The translations under genes were made by a program, and so were the position numbers. Below are positions 42,601-52,479 of a stretch of 64,000 nt of DNA, piece by piece; the first letter of the stretch is position 1, and each line of letters begins with the position of its first letter. This DNA comes from Pectinophora gossypiella. Taxonomy: Eukaryota > Arthropoda > Insecta > Lepidoptera > Gelechiidae. The notes under the pieces are model-generated. The model did no database searches, was not told where the DNA came from, and saw only the letters and a program-made list of their open reading frames with translations. The stretch lies in assembly GCF_024362695.1 (NCBI RefSeq), contig NC_065408.1, positions 15,500,001-15,564,000 on the forward strand, read 5' to 3'.

Positions 42601-45096
42601 CACGACTAGTCACATGTACGCCATTAATTGCGGATAAACATAAAAACTATTTATGATTAATCTAGAATATAAAACTCCGGAAATTGCAATTAGTTTCCTG
42701 GGTAATCTGAGAATCTTCCAATTTTTCCCTCGAATTCCCGGAAACGCAACCCGAAAATGTAAAATTATAAATGAAAACTAAATGAATTCTCTTTCCCATA
42801 TCCAGGTACGAATGGCAGCCGGCGGCGCCCTAGCCATCGCACATGAATGTACATCGGAGCCCGACGCGAGTGGAGACGACGCGCTCATAGCGGACCTACT
42901 GCCCCGCCTGCAGGAACTGGCCCGAGACTCGCACAAGTACCGCGCCAAGCGAGACCGCAAGCTGCAGCGGGCCACCTTCAGGGACATACTCAAGTACTTC
43001 GAGGTTCGTATTGTAGCGTATGTGATGACGTGGGCATGAAATTAAAGTAAGGCCAACCAGACGAGATAAAAAATGTAAACAAAGTTTCAGGGGTTCAAAA
43101 CCTTTTTATTTGAATAAATTATCATAAAGTTCGAATTTTAATTGCTGTCGTCTGTAGACAAAGATCATTCGTCGAAAGAGTCCGAGTCAGCTGTGTGTAT
43201 GATAAAACTATCAATCATGTTGTCAATACTGTGTTTAAATCAACTACTCATAATAACAGCAAAAATCGAAAATAAAACTAACAGACACGGAATAATAACA
43301 ACAAAAGCTAAGTAAATACGGAGACGAAAAAATATGTATCACTTCGACCGCAATCCAAATAGAAATGAACTTGTTCATAAAACGTCGGACTAAATGTTGA
43401 CAGCTGCGGTACTGACTGCTTTCCTGTACCACGAAACACACAACGACAGCTGTCGTTGACCAACTGACGCAATAACTGCGCGTACGAGTGATAAGGACAG
43501 AGATATTAATCCCTGGCTATCGCAATGTAACTCAGTAACGTTCCGCTTGTATACGTTTTTTATCTCGTCTGGTTGGCCTTACTTTAGCAGAAGTAGCCTC
43601 CTAAGACCGAGTTTTCCAGACAGAGTATTGAGACACAGGTACGATTCCCAGTGCATTAACTTTATTTTAAGGAGAAGCTTACCTAAACTGTCTATTTTGC
43701 TTGTATGTTCCTTATGTCTGTTTTATTGTGTACAAATAAATAAATAAGCTTATGGAAACAAAATACCTTCTAGAGGTCTGATAAATCGCCGAAGACGAGT
43801 TGATAGCCCGAACCGCAACCGTGAATCGGTTGTAAAATTTTGTAATTTTTTCCCTTCTTTTGTATATAACATAACATAAACAGCCTATATACGTCCCACT
43901 GGTGGGCACAGGCCCCCCTCAATCAACCGGAGGGGGTATGGAGCGTACTCCACCACGCTGCTCCAATGCTGGTTGGTGGGTCCCTTCTTTTGTAATTGGA
44001 CTTAAAAAGCTGTTGATCGGTTGCAGGAAGACGAGGTGCCGTCGCTCACCATCCGCGTGGGCTCGGAGTCGGTGTCGTGCCCGTCGTGGGGCTCGCGCCT
44101 GGCCTACGGCGCCCTGGCCGCGGCGCTGGGCGCCGGCCTGCAGACGCTGGCGCCGCACTCGGCCGCGCTGCGGGCCGCGCTGGGGCTGGCCGACGTGCTG
44201 CCGCTGGACGTGCCCGCCGTCAAGCTCAACAAGCTGCAACGGGTACGTCCTGCGCCATACAATAAAGCCCGCACACCACGCTATGCTTCTTCCTTTTCTG
44301 TCCCTCACAACCGCCATTTGCCAGAGCGAGATAATACGACCTCGTTCGCGCTCCCACTCTTTAAAAAAGTGCAATGCAGTTGCAGCCTAGGTGATACTAA
44401 GTAATAATAATAAAAATACCTCGTTTTACACAGACACTACATATTAGCGGTATCGTATATCTGTGTGTGTAACGTCTGACGCCCATACGATTGAAGACTA
44501 AAGTAAAAACGAGGAGGGGTGAAATAAACCTAGCACAGCTACTGGTAGGGATCGGGGAGTTATACTCCATCTCCCCCTCATTACATTTTTTATAAATGTA
44601 GATAGAAAGAAACGTTTCTTATATTGATAGTTGCTTAGTGGAGCCGTGATAGCCCAGTTGGTAGAACGCTTGCTTATCACTTTGAGGTCGCACGTTCGAA
44701 TCCGGCACAGGCCTAAACCAATGATTGTCGAATTTGTTCTCGAATTCATGTTTGGATCATAAATGATACATGCTCAGCGGTGAAGAAAAACATCGTGAGG
44801 AATGCATTTTCGAAGGTATGTGATAATGTGACCTAACCTGTATTAGGCTGGTTTTCCATTCACGGGTCGGAAGGTCAGACAGCCAGTCGCTTCTGTAAAA
44901 AAATCGTACCTGTCAAATCTTCAAGTTAAACGGATCCCGGGAAAAACAGGATACACTAGGGAAATCATGATTATGATGGGTGATCATGGTTATTTATTTT
45001 CTTTCCCAGCATCTACAGAACAACGCTGCGTGTAAGGCGCGGACAGTGGCGCGCAACAAGAACAGAGACAAGCGCTCCGCCGCGCTCGCCATCTGA
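26623..45096 (+). CDS. Ifrd1: Interferon-related developmental regulator (IFRD)
   Basis: Nine coding exons with GT/AG borders join into one 429-residue frame: 26623-26656, 29646-29765, 39948-40192, 40811-40909, 41228-41335, 41700-41882, 42806-43003, 44027-44242, 45010-45096. The N-terminus is basic (MPKGKKNKGKF) and is followed by the family signature YSSDEDAGID at about residue 20. Exons 3-7 (about residues 53-329) form the helical IFRD domain: ERRAAAAIAPLLALQ, a Cys-Cys start to exon 5, GWALLLTLPP, VRMAAGGALAIAHE and HKYRAKRDRKLQRATFRDIL. The C-terminal IFRD domain ends in NNAACKARTVARNKNRDKRS. IFRD proteins are nuclear or ribosome-associated co-regulators; the mammalian relatives bind histone deacetylase complexes and idle ribosomes. 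Length is close to vertebrate IFRD1. Exons 6 and 8 are extremely GC-rich and Ala/Leu-rich. Introns 1-8 carry most of the transposons listed between 26.7 and 45 kb. Confidence 0.93.
27290..28864 (+). mobile_element. piggyBac-family element in Ifrd1 intron 1
   Basis: The 1,575-bp element is flanked by TTAA at 27286-27289 and 28865-28868, the piggyBac target. The ends are imperfect inverted repeats starting CCCAG (left CCCAGATTCCCCT, right complement CCCAGTTACTCCT). A TTTAAACGCCC motif occurs at about 27316, again at about 27665, and in inverse form (GGGCGTTTAAA) near 28717. Confidence 0.85.
27506..28594 (+). pseudogene. piggyBac transposase remnant, catalytic core deleted
   Basis: A short ATG exon (MASKR, then GTAAGT) at 27506 and an N-terminal exon after TTTTCCAG near 27709 give an acidic region (IIEDLECIDDNDQLPSG, ITDEDSGGEEV) like the N-terminus of PGBD-type transposases. 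A TTTTTCAG at about 27991 starts the next piece, interrupted by TGA at 28150. The frame then jumps to the C-terminal part (WYFSLMCHCLDMAVYNAWQL, YYHLTYRRAVA). After a further frameshift the Cys/His zinc-binding tail follows (LRCAVCKKKTNYFCKKC, then KACFLTYHT) and ends at 28594. The central region with the catalytic Asp triad is missing, so it cannot encode an active enzyme. Confidence 0.8.
30544..30893. mobile_element. hAT-like MITE-L with internal tandem copy
   Basis: 30544-30705 starts CAGTGATGTGCC and ends GGCACATCACTG, an inverted pair. A second partial copy follows from about 30768, repeating AAGGACACTGGCTG, and ends GGCACATTACTG. The fragment at 17610-17680 shares the AATAAAGCTCTTTT/AAGTTTTGCG stretch. 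Confidence 0.7.
31021..31247. mobile_element. MITE-I, best copy
   Basis: The 227-bp element has about 35-bp inverted ends: CCTTATAGTGAAAACCACGT with AAGCGGCTTTCTGAAA on the left and TTTTTCAAAAAGGTGCTTAC with GTGGTTTTCACTATAAGG on the right. Related ends occur at 13941-14158 and 32070-32118. Confidence 0.8.
31711..31971 (-). other. Unassigned 86-codon open frame in Ifrd1 intron 2
   Basis: The frame reads like protein (PVVGPWDLNNEWFDYELMYI, then SDPFVESLKVVYLMTSALF) and differs from the low-complexity shadows around it. No family recognised, no splice partners found. It could be a fragment of a decayed transposon or retrocopy. Confidence 0.25.
32129..32468 (-). mobile_element. SINE-A with a 22-bp hairpin at its 3' end
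   Basis: A full-length reverse SINE-A runs from CTTCTATCGTGTGGGTTGTG to the tRNA-like head, complement CCAATGGACCACGGAGGCCG. Next to its 3' end, 32129-32150 is an exact inverse of 32160-32181 around a 9-nt loop, so the SINE terminus is duplicated in inverse orientation. Confidence 0.8.
32868..32945 (+). repeat. SINE-B 3' fragment
   Basis: AAAGGTCAGACAGGCAGTCG and ACCGGACCTGTCAAATCTTC match the 3' third of SINE-B. Confidence 0.7.
33293..33392 (+). repeat. LINE-tail D copy
   Basis: Sense orientation: CCAACCCACAGTGGAGCAGC, GTCCGGTTGTTTGAGGGG, then GGGACGTATATAGGCTGTTT and ATGTT. Confidence 0.75.
33717..34031 (-). mobile_element. SINE-A, near full length
   Basis: Reverse copy from TTCTATCGTGTGGATTGTGA to GAGCACTGGACCACGGAGGC, with the B-box complement GATTCGAACCCGGGACCTCC intact. 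Confidence 0.85.
34916..36453 (+). repeat. 134-bp tandem array, 11 complete units plus a partial
   Basis: Each unit runs ACCTGCATGCCAAATTTCAA, AACGTCTAACTTGAGTGG, TTTTTCATACAAAAGGAT, TTTCCCGCTAATTCCCGT, GGGAATTTCGGGAATTCC, then TTTCTTAGTGCACCTCTACG. Unit starts are exactly 134 bp apart (34916, 35050, 35184 and so on to 36390) with no insertion or deletion. Units alternate between GTACCTATGGT and TATCTAAGGT versions, and the block 35151-35440 is repeated at 35821-36110, exactly five units later. A diverged older unit lies at about 34591-34724. Confidence 0.9.
36585..36622. repeat. ACAG/CAGA microsatellite
   Basis: About nine perfect ACAG units just after the AGGAACAT of the retroelement 3' region. 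Confidence 0.9.
36840..37215 (+). repeat. Second retroelement 3' fragment
   Basis: ATCGCACCAGTAGTTTCGGA, then GCGTTCAAACAAACAAACAA and TATAATATTAGTATAGATGG, are the end of another element of the same broad type as 34098-36743, with a CAAA instead of ACAG repeat. Confidence 0.6.
37480..38031 (-). mobile_element. Inverted sister copy with a single 134-bp unit
   Basis: The reverse complement follows the start of the 34098 element: TAGCTTTTGCCCGCGACTTC, CAGTTTAGATTTTTTCAT, ACCTGTATGCCAAATTTCAA, and one GGAATTCGTTTCTTAGTGCA unit, ending at TGTCAGTCAGTCAGTTTCTC. It has one unit where the direct copy has eleven. The 93-codon frame at 37844-38125 is a by-product. Confidence 0.75.
38240..38515. repeat. 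GC-rich repeat patch followed by LINE-tail D
   Basis: 38270-38395 has a G-run and GACTCCCCGGGTCCGATATA, ACCCACTAAAACCCAACGGT and GCCGTGTGGCGGGGATACGG, probably a retroelement fragment. 38405-38515 is a sense copy of LINE-tail D ending GGGATATAAGCTGTTTATGT. Confidence 0.55.
39014..39115 (+). repeat. LINE-tail D copy
   Basis: Sense orientation: CCACCACAGCGTGGTGGAGT, CCCTCCGGTTGATTGAGGGG, GGACATATATATGCTGTTTA. Confidence 0.75.
39258..39490 (+). mobile_element. SINE-E copy
   Basis: Runs from CCATTCGCGCTTATCGCTAT through CAGACGACGCCCTGAGCCGA to CCTAATAGTTAATGTAATTT and ACGTCAAACAAAAACA. It lies about 450 bp before Ifrd1 exon 3. Confidence 0.75.
40231..40480 (+). mobile_element. SINE-B copy in Ifrd1 intron 3
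   Basis: tRNA-like head: GAGCCGTGGTAGCTCAGTTG and GGTCGCAGGTTCAAATCC (B box), 39 bp downstream of exon 3. Body: AAACATCGTGAGGAAACCCA, GACTGGTTTTCCCTTCGCGG, GACAGGTAGTCGCTTCTGTG. Confidence 0.85.
41091..41190 (+). mobile_element. MITE-G, incomplete copy
   Basis: GGCCACATCGAAGCAATTCA, then GCATTGCGCACTTAATTTTA and TGCGCAAATGTCAAATTT, make up one arm and the loop. The second arm breaks off. It lies 38 bp before the exon 5 acceptor of Ifrd1. Confidence 0.7.
41418..41555 (-). mobile_element. SINE-A 3' fragment in Ifrd1 intron 5
   Basis: CTTCTATCGTGTGGGTTGTG, TTACCAACCTCATC and GAGCCGCCAAAGGCCCCTGA match SINE-A. The head is missing. Confidence 0.75.
41909..41955 (-). repeat. SINE-E tail fragment in Ifrd1 intron 6
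   Basis: TGACGTGACTTATTGATTTG, then GCCGCATTAACTACTTGGCT, is the reverse of the SINE-E 3' end. Confidence 0.65.
43865..43980 (-). mobile_element. LINE-tail D insertion with 14-bp target duplication
   Basis: This 116-bp copy is flanked by TCCCTTCTTTTGTA at 43851-43864 and 43981-43994. Its own 3' end (on -) is a TATGT-type simple tail. The insertion lies 46 bp upstream of the start of Ifrd1 exon 8 (44027), and the duplicated pyrimidine-rich target now precedes the acceptor. Confidence 0.85.
44641..44955 (+). mobile_element. SINE-B, near full length, in Ifrd1 intron 8
   Basis: GAGCCGTGATAGCCCAGTTG and GGTCGCACGTTCGAATCCGG form the tRNA-like head. The 3' end is GGATCCCGGGAAAAACAGGA. It ends about 55 bp before the last Ifrd1 exon. 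Confidence 0.85.
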
Positions 45097-46960
45097 TACC
45101 GTCGCCGTCGCCTGTACATACTCTAGTGATAGTCCCAGCTCTACACAGATCGGTCTGACTCTCTCATTGGCCAAATACTACGGCCGTGGCAAGTCTATAA
45201 CATCAGCCCATACACGTCCCACTGCAGGGCACATGCCTCCCCTCAAGGAGCATACTACGCTACTCCTTTTCAGGTTGATTGAGGTATTAGAATCACACCA
45301 AAAAAGCCGCTTTACAAGTTAATCAAGTTGTAAAGACTTCAATTTTAATGTAAACTTCAAGTGCCTATATTCTACTGGCCTTTTAGCCTATAATTGTGTG
45401 TATTTTTTTGGGCTTATTTGTCCAGTATGACAATGGCCTTCTGTACGTCCTTCCACTTTTGTCGGGCCCTCCGCGGACTAAAATATCCTAGAATGAACCC
45501 TAAAATTCGGTAGGATTTCTAGTGTCTTTCAGAAAGGGAAAAATATAGCAATATTTCTTATGTAAAGTTCAGAAATGAAACAAGAGAAGCTGACCATCTG
45601 TGTAGACTTAAATTTGGCTCTCTCACCATTCTATAGCTTAGATCTGTAGATCTTTTTATATTTTATTCCAACAATGAAGTCCAACGAGTTTTAGACTCAA
45701 GATCATAATTTTAATCATAATATACCTATTTTAGAATGGTGAAATAGCCCGTATTTTAATATAATGTTTAGAGCCGGTTTTTAAGTATCCGATGGCCACA
45801 AAGCGAACATGCAGTGCCAACGCAGTTGTTCAGGTTAGTTCCTAATGTTGGCACGGCACAGTCAGGTTGTCTTTGTGGTCGTCACGTGATCGAGACATGA
45901 CGTCACGACTGATGGTCGGTTCCGAAAAAAAATCGTTTGGCACATAGTATTAGATCGCTCGGCTTAGTTTAACGCTAGCATCGCGGAGAACGTCTTACGT
46001 GTTAGCTTAAAGTAGGCTAGTTGTCGAACCAAAGAAATTGTTGTTTATATAAAAATATAGAAACTGGAACCGCCTATCCTATTCGGCTATTCTTAGCTCG
46101 AAAATATATCGTTATTTTTCCACCTCAAGCAATAAATTCACCAGCGAAATCCTTTATAATTATTTGTATTAGGTATCGTTACTTTTACATTATCGCCGTT
46201 TTTTAATATTTCGTTTTGTATAGACGTTTCGACTTACTCCATATCTTGGTGGTTTGGGCTTGCTCTACGTCCCGAATGAGTGTTGGTTGTTACTTTAACA
46301 CTGCCATAATGGTGAAACGTTGCAGTTTTAGTGGAATATTTTATATTTTACTTTAATGTTATATTTTATTGATATATTTTTGTATAAATTTGACGGTTGA
46401 GGTTTCAATGTGTTATAAATTTGTATCACAATTATTATAATTATTAAATAGCCCAATTGTAGCACTAATACTATAGTTATTGTTTGTTTTTATTGCAAAG
46501 GAAATCAAGTTGTGGAGTAAGAAATATATTCTAATGATTGATGTAATATTTTAGTGCAGAAAACTGAAATTGCCCATGTACCATGTATTTTAGAAATTAT
46601 TTGTAGGATTGATATTAATGTAAGGGGTTTGAAATTAAATAATCTGGTTGTTCGGCTCGGATGTTGACTAAACATAGAGAAGTAATAACGGAATGCAATT
46701 TCAGCTTTCTGGTTTACTATGACTTGTACTGTAACGTGTAACGAAGTCGTATACTTGCGTATCGTTAATCCTAGCATTATATTATAATATAATGACAGTG
46801 CAATTCATATTTTCTCTGTAAATATTATTTTAATTTAATGTGCGTTACCGCGGCCGCCTCTACTGTACATTAATTAGGCTAACGGAATGTTGAAATAATA
46901 TTTATTATGAGAATTAACTTTGTTTTATTTCCTTTAATTTTTCTGTGTAGTGATGCGTTA
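45097..46960 (+). other. Probable Ifrd1 3' UTR and downstream DNA
   Basis: After the TGA at 45094-45096 the sequence is mostly unique and AT-rich. A possible AATAAA signal is at 46131-46136. A reverse LINE-tail D fragment lies at 45198-45270. The real transcript end cannot be fixed without RNA evidence. Short frames here have no domains. Confidence 0.45.
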
Positions 46961-47782
46961 TCCACTAATGTGTCGAATTCAGAATCTGCCGAATCCAGAA
47001 TCTGAAAATGTTACCCCCTCTTTGAAAAAATATGATGCACGATTTTTGTTGGGCACAAATAGTCTGTTCAATCCCGAATCTGTCCAGTCCAGCGCAAAGG
47101 GTGGCCACCATCACGGATCGGGATTCTGACTACACAGAAAATTTGACGCCAAATATCAGAATTTGTCGGTCTGCCATTCAAGTTGCATTTTTTGGTGGCC
47201 GTGCCAGGGATAAGGAACATATTAGAATTTCCTTTTACTTGCGCAGTTCTGAATTCCCCTTGATGCGCGCGACTCGAACTTGCCCGATCTTTTTAATACA
47301 TAAGTTTCTTTCTTTGATCTCGCATTAGAAGGGTTATTTTTTATTCGTAGTTATAAATGGGATTTACCGAATCTAACCCGGTTTAGGTTAATTTGGTTAA
47401 ATTCCCATTTATACCTATTTATTCTCCCTGCACAAATTCCTCGCAATCTACCCGATATTTTTTTTAATTGGCATTTTTTTAAAAAATTCCGTGTAGATTG
47501 TCCATCTATAATATAGATATAGATTCTATATTCATAGACGGTTATTATATCTATGACAGTACCAATAAAACAGCAATATAAACACATGACTAGCTTTATT
47601 CTCAGACATAAACCCACCCGAGTGGCTCCGAATACAACAACGAAGTATCTTACATTACTTACACTAACGTGGTACCCAGGCACGAGGACTGCACTCCACT
47701 ACACTGACTAGAATCAACAAACGATATAAATATACTCCGCGGCGTAATTAGTTGAACAACCTATGCGCAGTTAATAAATCAG

Positions 47783-48020
47783 TTACTTTTTACTAAACGT
47801 CAAAACACGAAATTACTATGGAATTTGTACGAAAAAGCACACAGTGACGTCATAGAAAAACGTGATAAAATGACGGACTTATTATTACGTTTTTCTTGAT
47901 TAAAATTCATAAATAAATTAAATAGAAAAAAGAAAATATTTTTCGTTAGTTTTAGATCTGTCTGTCTTTAACACTTTCGTTAGTTTTTTGACTTTCATAA
48001 TTTATCGTGAACCTAGTACA
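47783..48020 (+). repeat. MITE-K copy
   Basis: ACTTTTTACTAAACGTCAAA, GTGACGTCATAGAAAAACGT and TTATTACGTTTTTCTTGATT, ending ATAATTTATCGTGAACCTAG, align along their whole length with 55285-55525. Confidence 0.75.
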
Positions 48021-48039
48021 CGACTCAATTATTGGATCT

Positions 48040-48560
48040 CAATTCGAAGTGCGGTGTGAGGAACGCGAGGGGTATCGCGTAACTATGACAACCAGCAGGG
48101 TCTGCACGGCAACCGCATCGGGTGCGGCGCGAATTATATCGAGGGCTTCTACCAATAGACGCAGCGAATGCTAACTACGTGGATAGACATCGTACGAGTA
48201 TTTGCTGTAGCCCTCGATATAACTTGCAATGCAGTTGCTGTGCCGCGAGGGCAGGAACGCTACCAGCGCGGATTAGCGACATTTTTGTTCAACTTATACG
48301 CCGCGGATTATTCTAGACTATGGGTTCAACCACATCCAGCAACACGGAACCGCAAATATCCCCCATGCTACAGGTCTCTTGGCATTCGGTTCGCTCACAG
48401 TATAGCATGCGACAGATGACGATTCCGCCGCGTGCAGTCGCTTATCTCGCTCTAGCAAATGATGGTTCTATGTCAGAAAAGGATAGAAGCACAGGAACTG
48501 CGATGCGGTGCGGCCAGATGTAGTTCAACCCTGCAGCATCGTCGACGAAGAAACAATTTT
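48040..48560 (+). other. GC-rich island with coding-like broken frames
   Basis: This segment of about 520 bp is clearly richer in GC and CpG than its flanks. Several short + frames (for example around 48168-48419: WIDIVRVFAVALDITCNAV and RYQRGLATFLFNLYAADYS) look protein-like but shift from one frame to another. No family recognised. An exact 14-bp inverted repeat, TTATATCGAGGGCT, lies at 48134-48147 and 48209-48222. Confidence 0.35.
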
Positions 48561-48878
48561 TAATAAAGACAATAATTTTCGATAGTTTACAAGCGTAGGA
48601 TTTGTATATCTGGTAATACGGTGAAAATTAAGACGGTACAATTCTAGTTGTAAGCTAAATTCCGAATCTATATCTAGAATAAACAATTAAACAAATATTT
48701 TTTTAGCTTGCCCATTACCATGGCGGTTTCGCAATTATTTTCCAAACTAGGTCGTACATTATCATCACCATTCATCACTGTCAAGAACTTTACATTTAAC
48801 AAAACATAGATATTAAACGATTGGTTTCCGTTTCAGACAAACATTTCTTTCGATAAACTTCTTCTTTTTAACTACTAT

Positions 48879-48990
48879 ATGTCATTTTCTAATCCGCCGA
48901 ATACGAAAGGAACTTATGATACGACTTTTGAATACCTTGCTTGTCCCTAAAAAAAAATAAGCTGACGATTCCCGTCCCTTTCCTTTTCGA
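48879..48990. repeat. MITE-J fragment
   Basis: TGTCATTTTCTAATCCGCCG with GAAAGGAAC, and CCCGTCCCTTTCCTTTTCGA with CGGACG, are decayed versions of the two MITE-J ends. Confidence 0.6.
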
Positions 48991-48999
48991 CGGACGGAG

Positions 49000-51900
49000 C
49001 TTTAAATAAATTAAAGAAATGTGTGTCAGAACCTACTCCTGTGTTTTGTGCATAAAATGGAATGCTGAAATAAATAACATTAGTAACATAACGTTAGGAG
49101 TGCAGTCCAAACAATTCGTTGCTTATTTTAAACATCTGATAATGGAACAAATCAATACACCCTTACCTAATTAACTTGGTACAAAAGTTTAAGCTCGTGT
49201 GACACACCAATTACTGTAGCTAAGTAATAAAACTACTAGTTGCTATAGAACTCTGGCAAGCAATGAGCGACTTTTTAATCGGCGTTCCCCAAAAATTTTC
49301 TGTAAAATCACGTCAGAATGTAATTTTACAGAAAAGCGATAAGATATTTGCGCTATAAGGCAACGATATGCGAAAAAAAATCTTTTTTTTTCGACTGTTT
49401 TTTTTTACTTTTGATGGGTTTTCTTTTGGCCCCAGACTTCCCCAAAGGCATTGACGATACCTAAGATGAAGCGAGCTCGCCCAAAAGGTGCCTGTTCACT
49501 CTGACTTTGAAAGCACATAGGGTTATATGCATTCGGAAATACAGAAAACGGCAGAGAATTCCTCTCTTTAAATCTGATTATGTACATTTAATTCAGTAAA
49601 TAAACGAGAATTTGTATTCAAGTTCTATGGCAACTAATCGAGTTATTCATGGATTTGTCAATCCATTAAAGATTGTGGTTCTGATTCTGGCCAACTATAC
49701 TTAATTTTATTTTAGTCTTACAATTCTAAAAATACTGCCGTCTTTCTCTTACCATGAGTGCAAGACAGAGATAGAACTAGTTTTAGAAACGTCGAAATAG
49801 ATTAAAATTAAGTTGGCGTCTGACAGAATCGGCACCAAAAAAGGTTTGGAACATCTAGTAAAGTTGGAAATGTATTAAACCTATCATAAAGGCGTTGCTC
49901 AGGCGTTTAGTGATCCCAATGTCTACCAAGTTGTACTAAAGGTGGTCGAACGTTTAGCTACAGTCCGGCTGTATTCCAAACACTCATTGCAATACCTTAC
50001 CGCTTACTTAAATTACATTTATATGGTCATATGCGAACATCTATATGTGAACGCTACTCGGATCCAAGAGGAATCACCAAGTAACGTCCATAATGCACGA
50101 CATTTACTTTATTAATCTAGTGCAATTCCGAATCGTACTAAATATGCAAAAATAAATAAACATTTTTCCAATAAACAACTGACAAAAATAATTTCGAGTG
50201 TGATACTTTTTCTACTTGAAGGCATTTCTGATGACTGATATCTATTATATTTTAAAGATAAACTATTTACGTAGGCACTGGTGGGCCGACTCCGGGGCCC
50301 CATTTGAAAAAACCGAAAGAACCAACATTAATGTGAATATAGTATACAATTTAATATAAATGGACCCCAGAGAACGTTACACTATTGTCAATGGCCAATA
50401 TAATAAATACAATCTAAGTTCCATATTCGTAAATATGTCTCGATCGAAGATATTTCTTTATCAATAAAACATTCGAATTCGAATTTCAAATATCCGTTAC
50501 TTATTCCATTCCTCTATGTAAAACAGTATCACTATTTGTTTTCATCGTATTTATTTTTCAGAGTTCGAAATCTAATTTCAAAAAGTGAATCGATGAATGA
50601 CAAAAGACAAGAATTATCGATTGAAAGATAATCGAATAAATGGGACGTGTTTACATTAAAAAATGTGGTTATTTCGCTCCGGTCCGCGGAGGTCTTTGTT
50701 GCTCTATGGTATTACCAGTCTACCAATTTTAAGTTTCGAACTCTGCACTTAACATACAAACAAGATCCTAATTTGAAAACCCGGCGGATGACATCTTCAA
50801 CCGAGACACGTCCTTATAAAATCTCCTCATACTCGTAGACAGATTAAGTAATTCCAAACCAATCACAACATCTGTTAACATTATTTGCTGCGGCACAACC
50901 TGTTTACCAAACAACGTGGCAATTTGAGGTACACGGTATAAGGCATCCATCAAGGCTGAGTTACGTTCGTCATTATAGAAAATGCTTAATTATGATTATT
51001 GAATATGCGTATAAATCTGCATCTACAGCTCGTGTATTGTCAAGCTTATTTTACTCCTAGAATAACGATGAATGAAAATATATCAATATGGGAGGATATG
51101 TCGATTATGATCGTGTATTTCTAATTAGTACGGTAACTTACTTTAGTATGCTACCTGAAGAACTTAATGTAGAACGTTCTCCACATTGGCAAGTACATAA
51201 TTATAACAGTATAGGTACTAGGTAAGATATATATTATTATGATAATAAATTATTATTTATGTAGTGCATTATTATGCACGTCTTTGTCTACTGGTAGTAT
51301 AAAAATAGGCCAATTAGGAACACGCTCAAAGTATTTTGTTGTTTATCTACTGCAGTAAATCCAAACTGATATATTTTCCGTCAATTTAAATCTATGAATA
51401 ATATTGAAATTGCAACGTCCTTTGGTAGTTTGTCTTATGAGAACATGTACTACTTAAAACGTATGTGACTACTTAATATTTAACGACTTAATAAATCCTA
51501 AGTGACTTAGGCCATAAAGGGTAACATCGAATAGTTTTACAATGGACAGAAATACGAACATTTTGTTATAAGTACTAAAACAAATATTGCGGAGAAGAAA
51601 CAAATAGAACAAACATGTTAAAACTATAAACGTCTCGCTCGCACACGTAATGATAAATGTATCGAGCAAGCGAGAGCAATACACGCGTATAATTTATTTA
51701 TCTACGAAAATTTTAACGACTATGTTGAATATGTTTTATATTAACTTCTCTATGTAAACTGTATGTTTACATTATCAACACAAGCTATTGGGAACTAGAA
51801 ATGACTAATCACACGACTGATATGATGGAGGTATGTCCTGCGACATGTCTTTATTATATAATCTGAGCGATCTTTACGTTCTTTGGTATACTGATGTATG

Positions 51901-52170
51901 TCTTAAATACATACTTTCAGGTGCTTTGAAACATAAATATAAATTGACTAAATCGTACTACGGTGCGTATATACACAGTTGAACCCTTTTTCCATACTCA
52001 AAGGGCGTAGCCCTGGCAATCTGGACGTTAGCGTTGTCCAAACTTACATTTAAAAGACACGAATTCTTTAACACGGTTCATTCTATTACAGTCATTTAAA
52101 ACATTGAGGCTATGTATTATATATGAAGTGAACTTGATGTGTGGAACGAAAGCTTCGTCAGGCGTTTGAC
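49000..52170. other. Long AT-rich intergenic stretch between Ifrd1 and Rfx
   Basis: No exon set, tRNA or named repeat is evident. A hairpin TTCTGTAAAATCA/TGTAATTTTACAGAA lies near 49298-49335. Weak open frames at 49405-49587 and 50768-50990 (listed separately) are on -. Confidence 0.5.
50768..50990 (-). other. Unassigned coding-like frame
   Basis: On - the frame is open from a GAACGTAACTCAGCC stretch at the high end through ALYRVPQIATLFGKQVVPQQ and IMLTDVVIGLELLNLSTSM, stopping at 50768. Its composition looks like protein. I do not recognise it and see no exon borders. A transposon or retrocopy fragment is the likeliest source. Confidence 0.25.
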
Positions 52171-52171
52171 C

Positions 52172-52250
52172 ACAGAATAAGGAATGATACTACGTACAGA
52201 ACGGAAACTCTCCGCTCCCTCCCTAGTCTGATCTAGGTTTACCTCATTGG
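52172..52250 (+). repeat. Repeat shared with 14232-14345
   Basis: AATAAGGAATGATACTACGT and ACTCTCCGCTCC, then GATCTAGGTTTACCTCATT. Confidence 0.55.
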
Positions 52251-52479
52251 TGATATTATTCAAGTTTTTATTTAGTTGTTTAGGTTCTTTAAGGAGCGGG
52301 ACGTATATAGTCTGTTTATATAATATTATGTCATAATGATGCCAAATAATAACCGCTTATTACAGGCTCAAAGGCGTTAATAAAAACCTTGTAAAACAAG
52401 GCATTCTCATTTCATTTTTAATCGGTCATCAATAGTCAGTAAGTAAGTTAATAAGTCCAACATTCTAAGGACAAATTTA

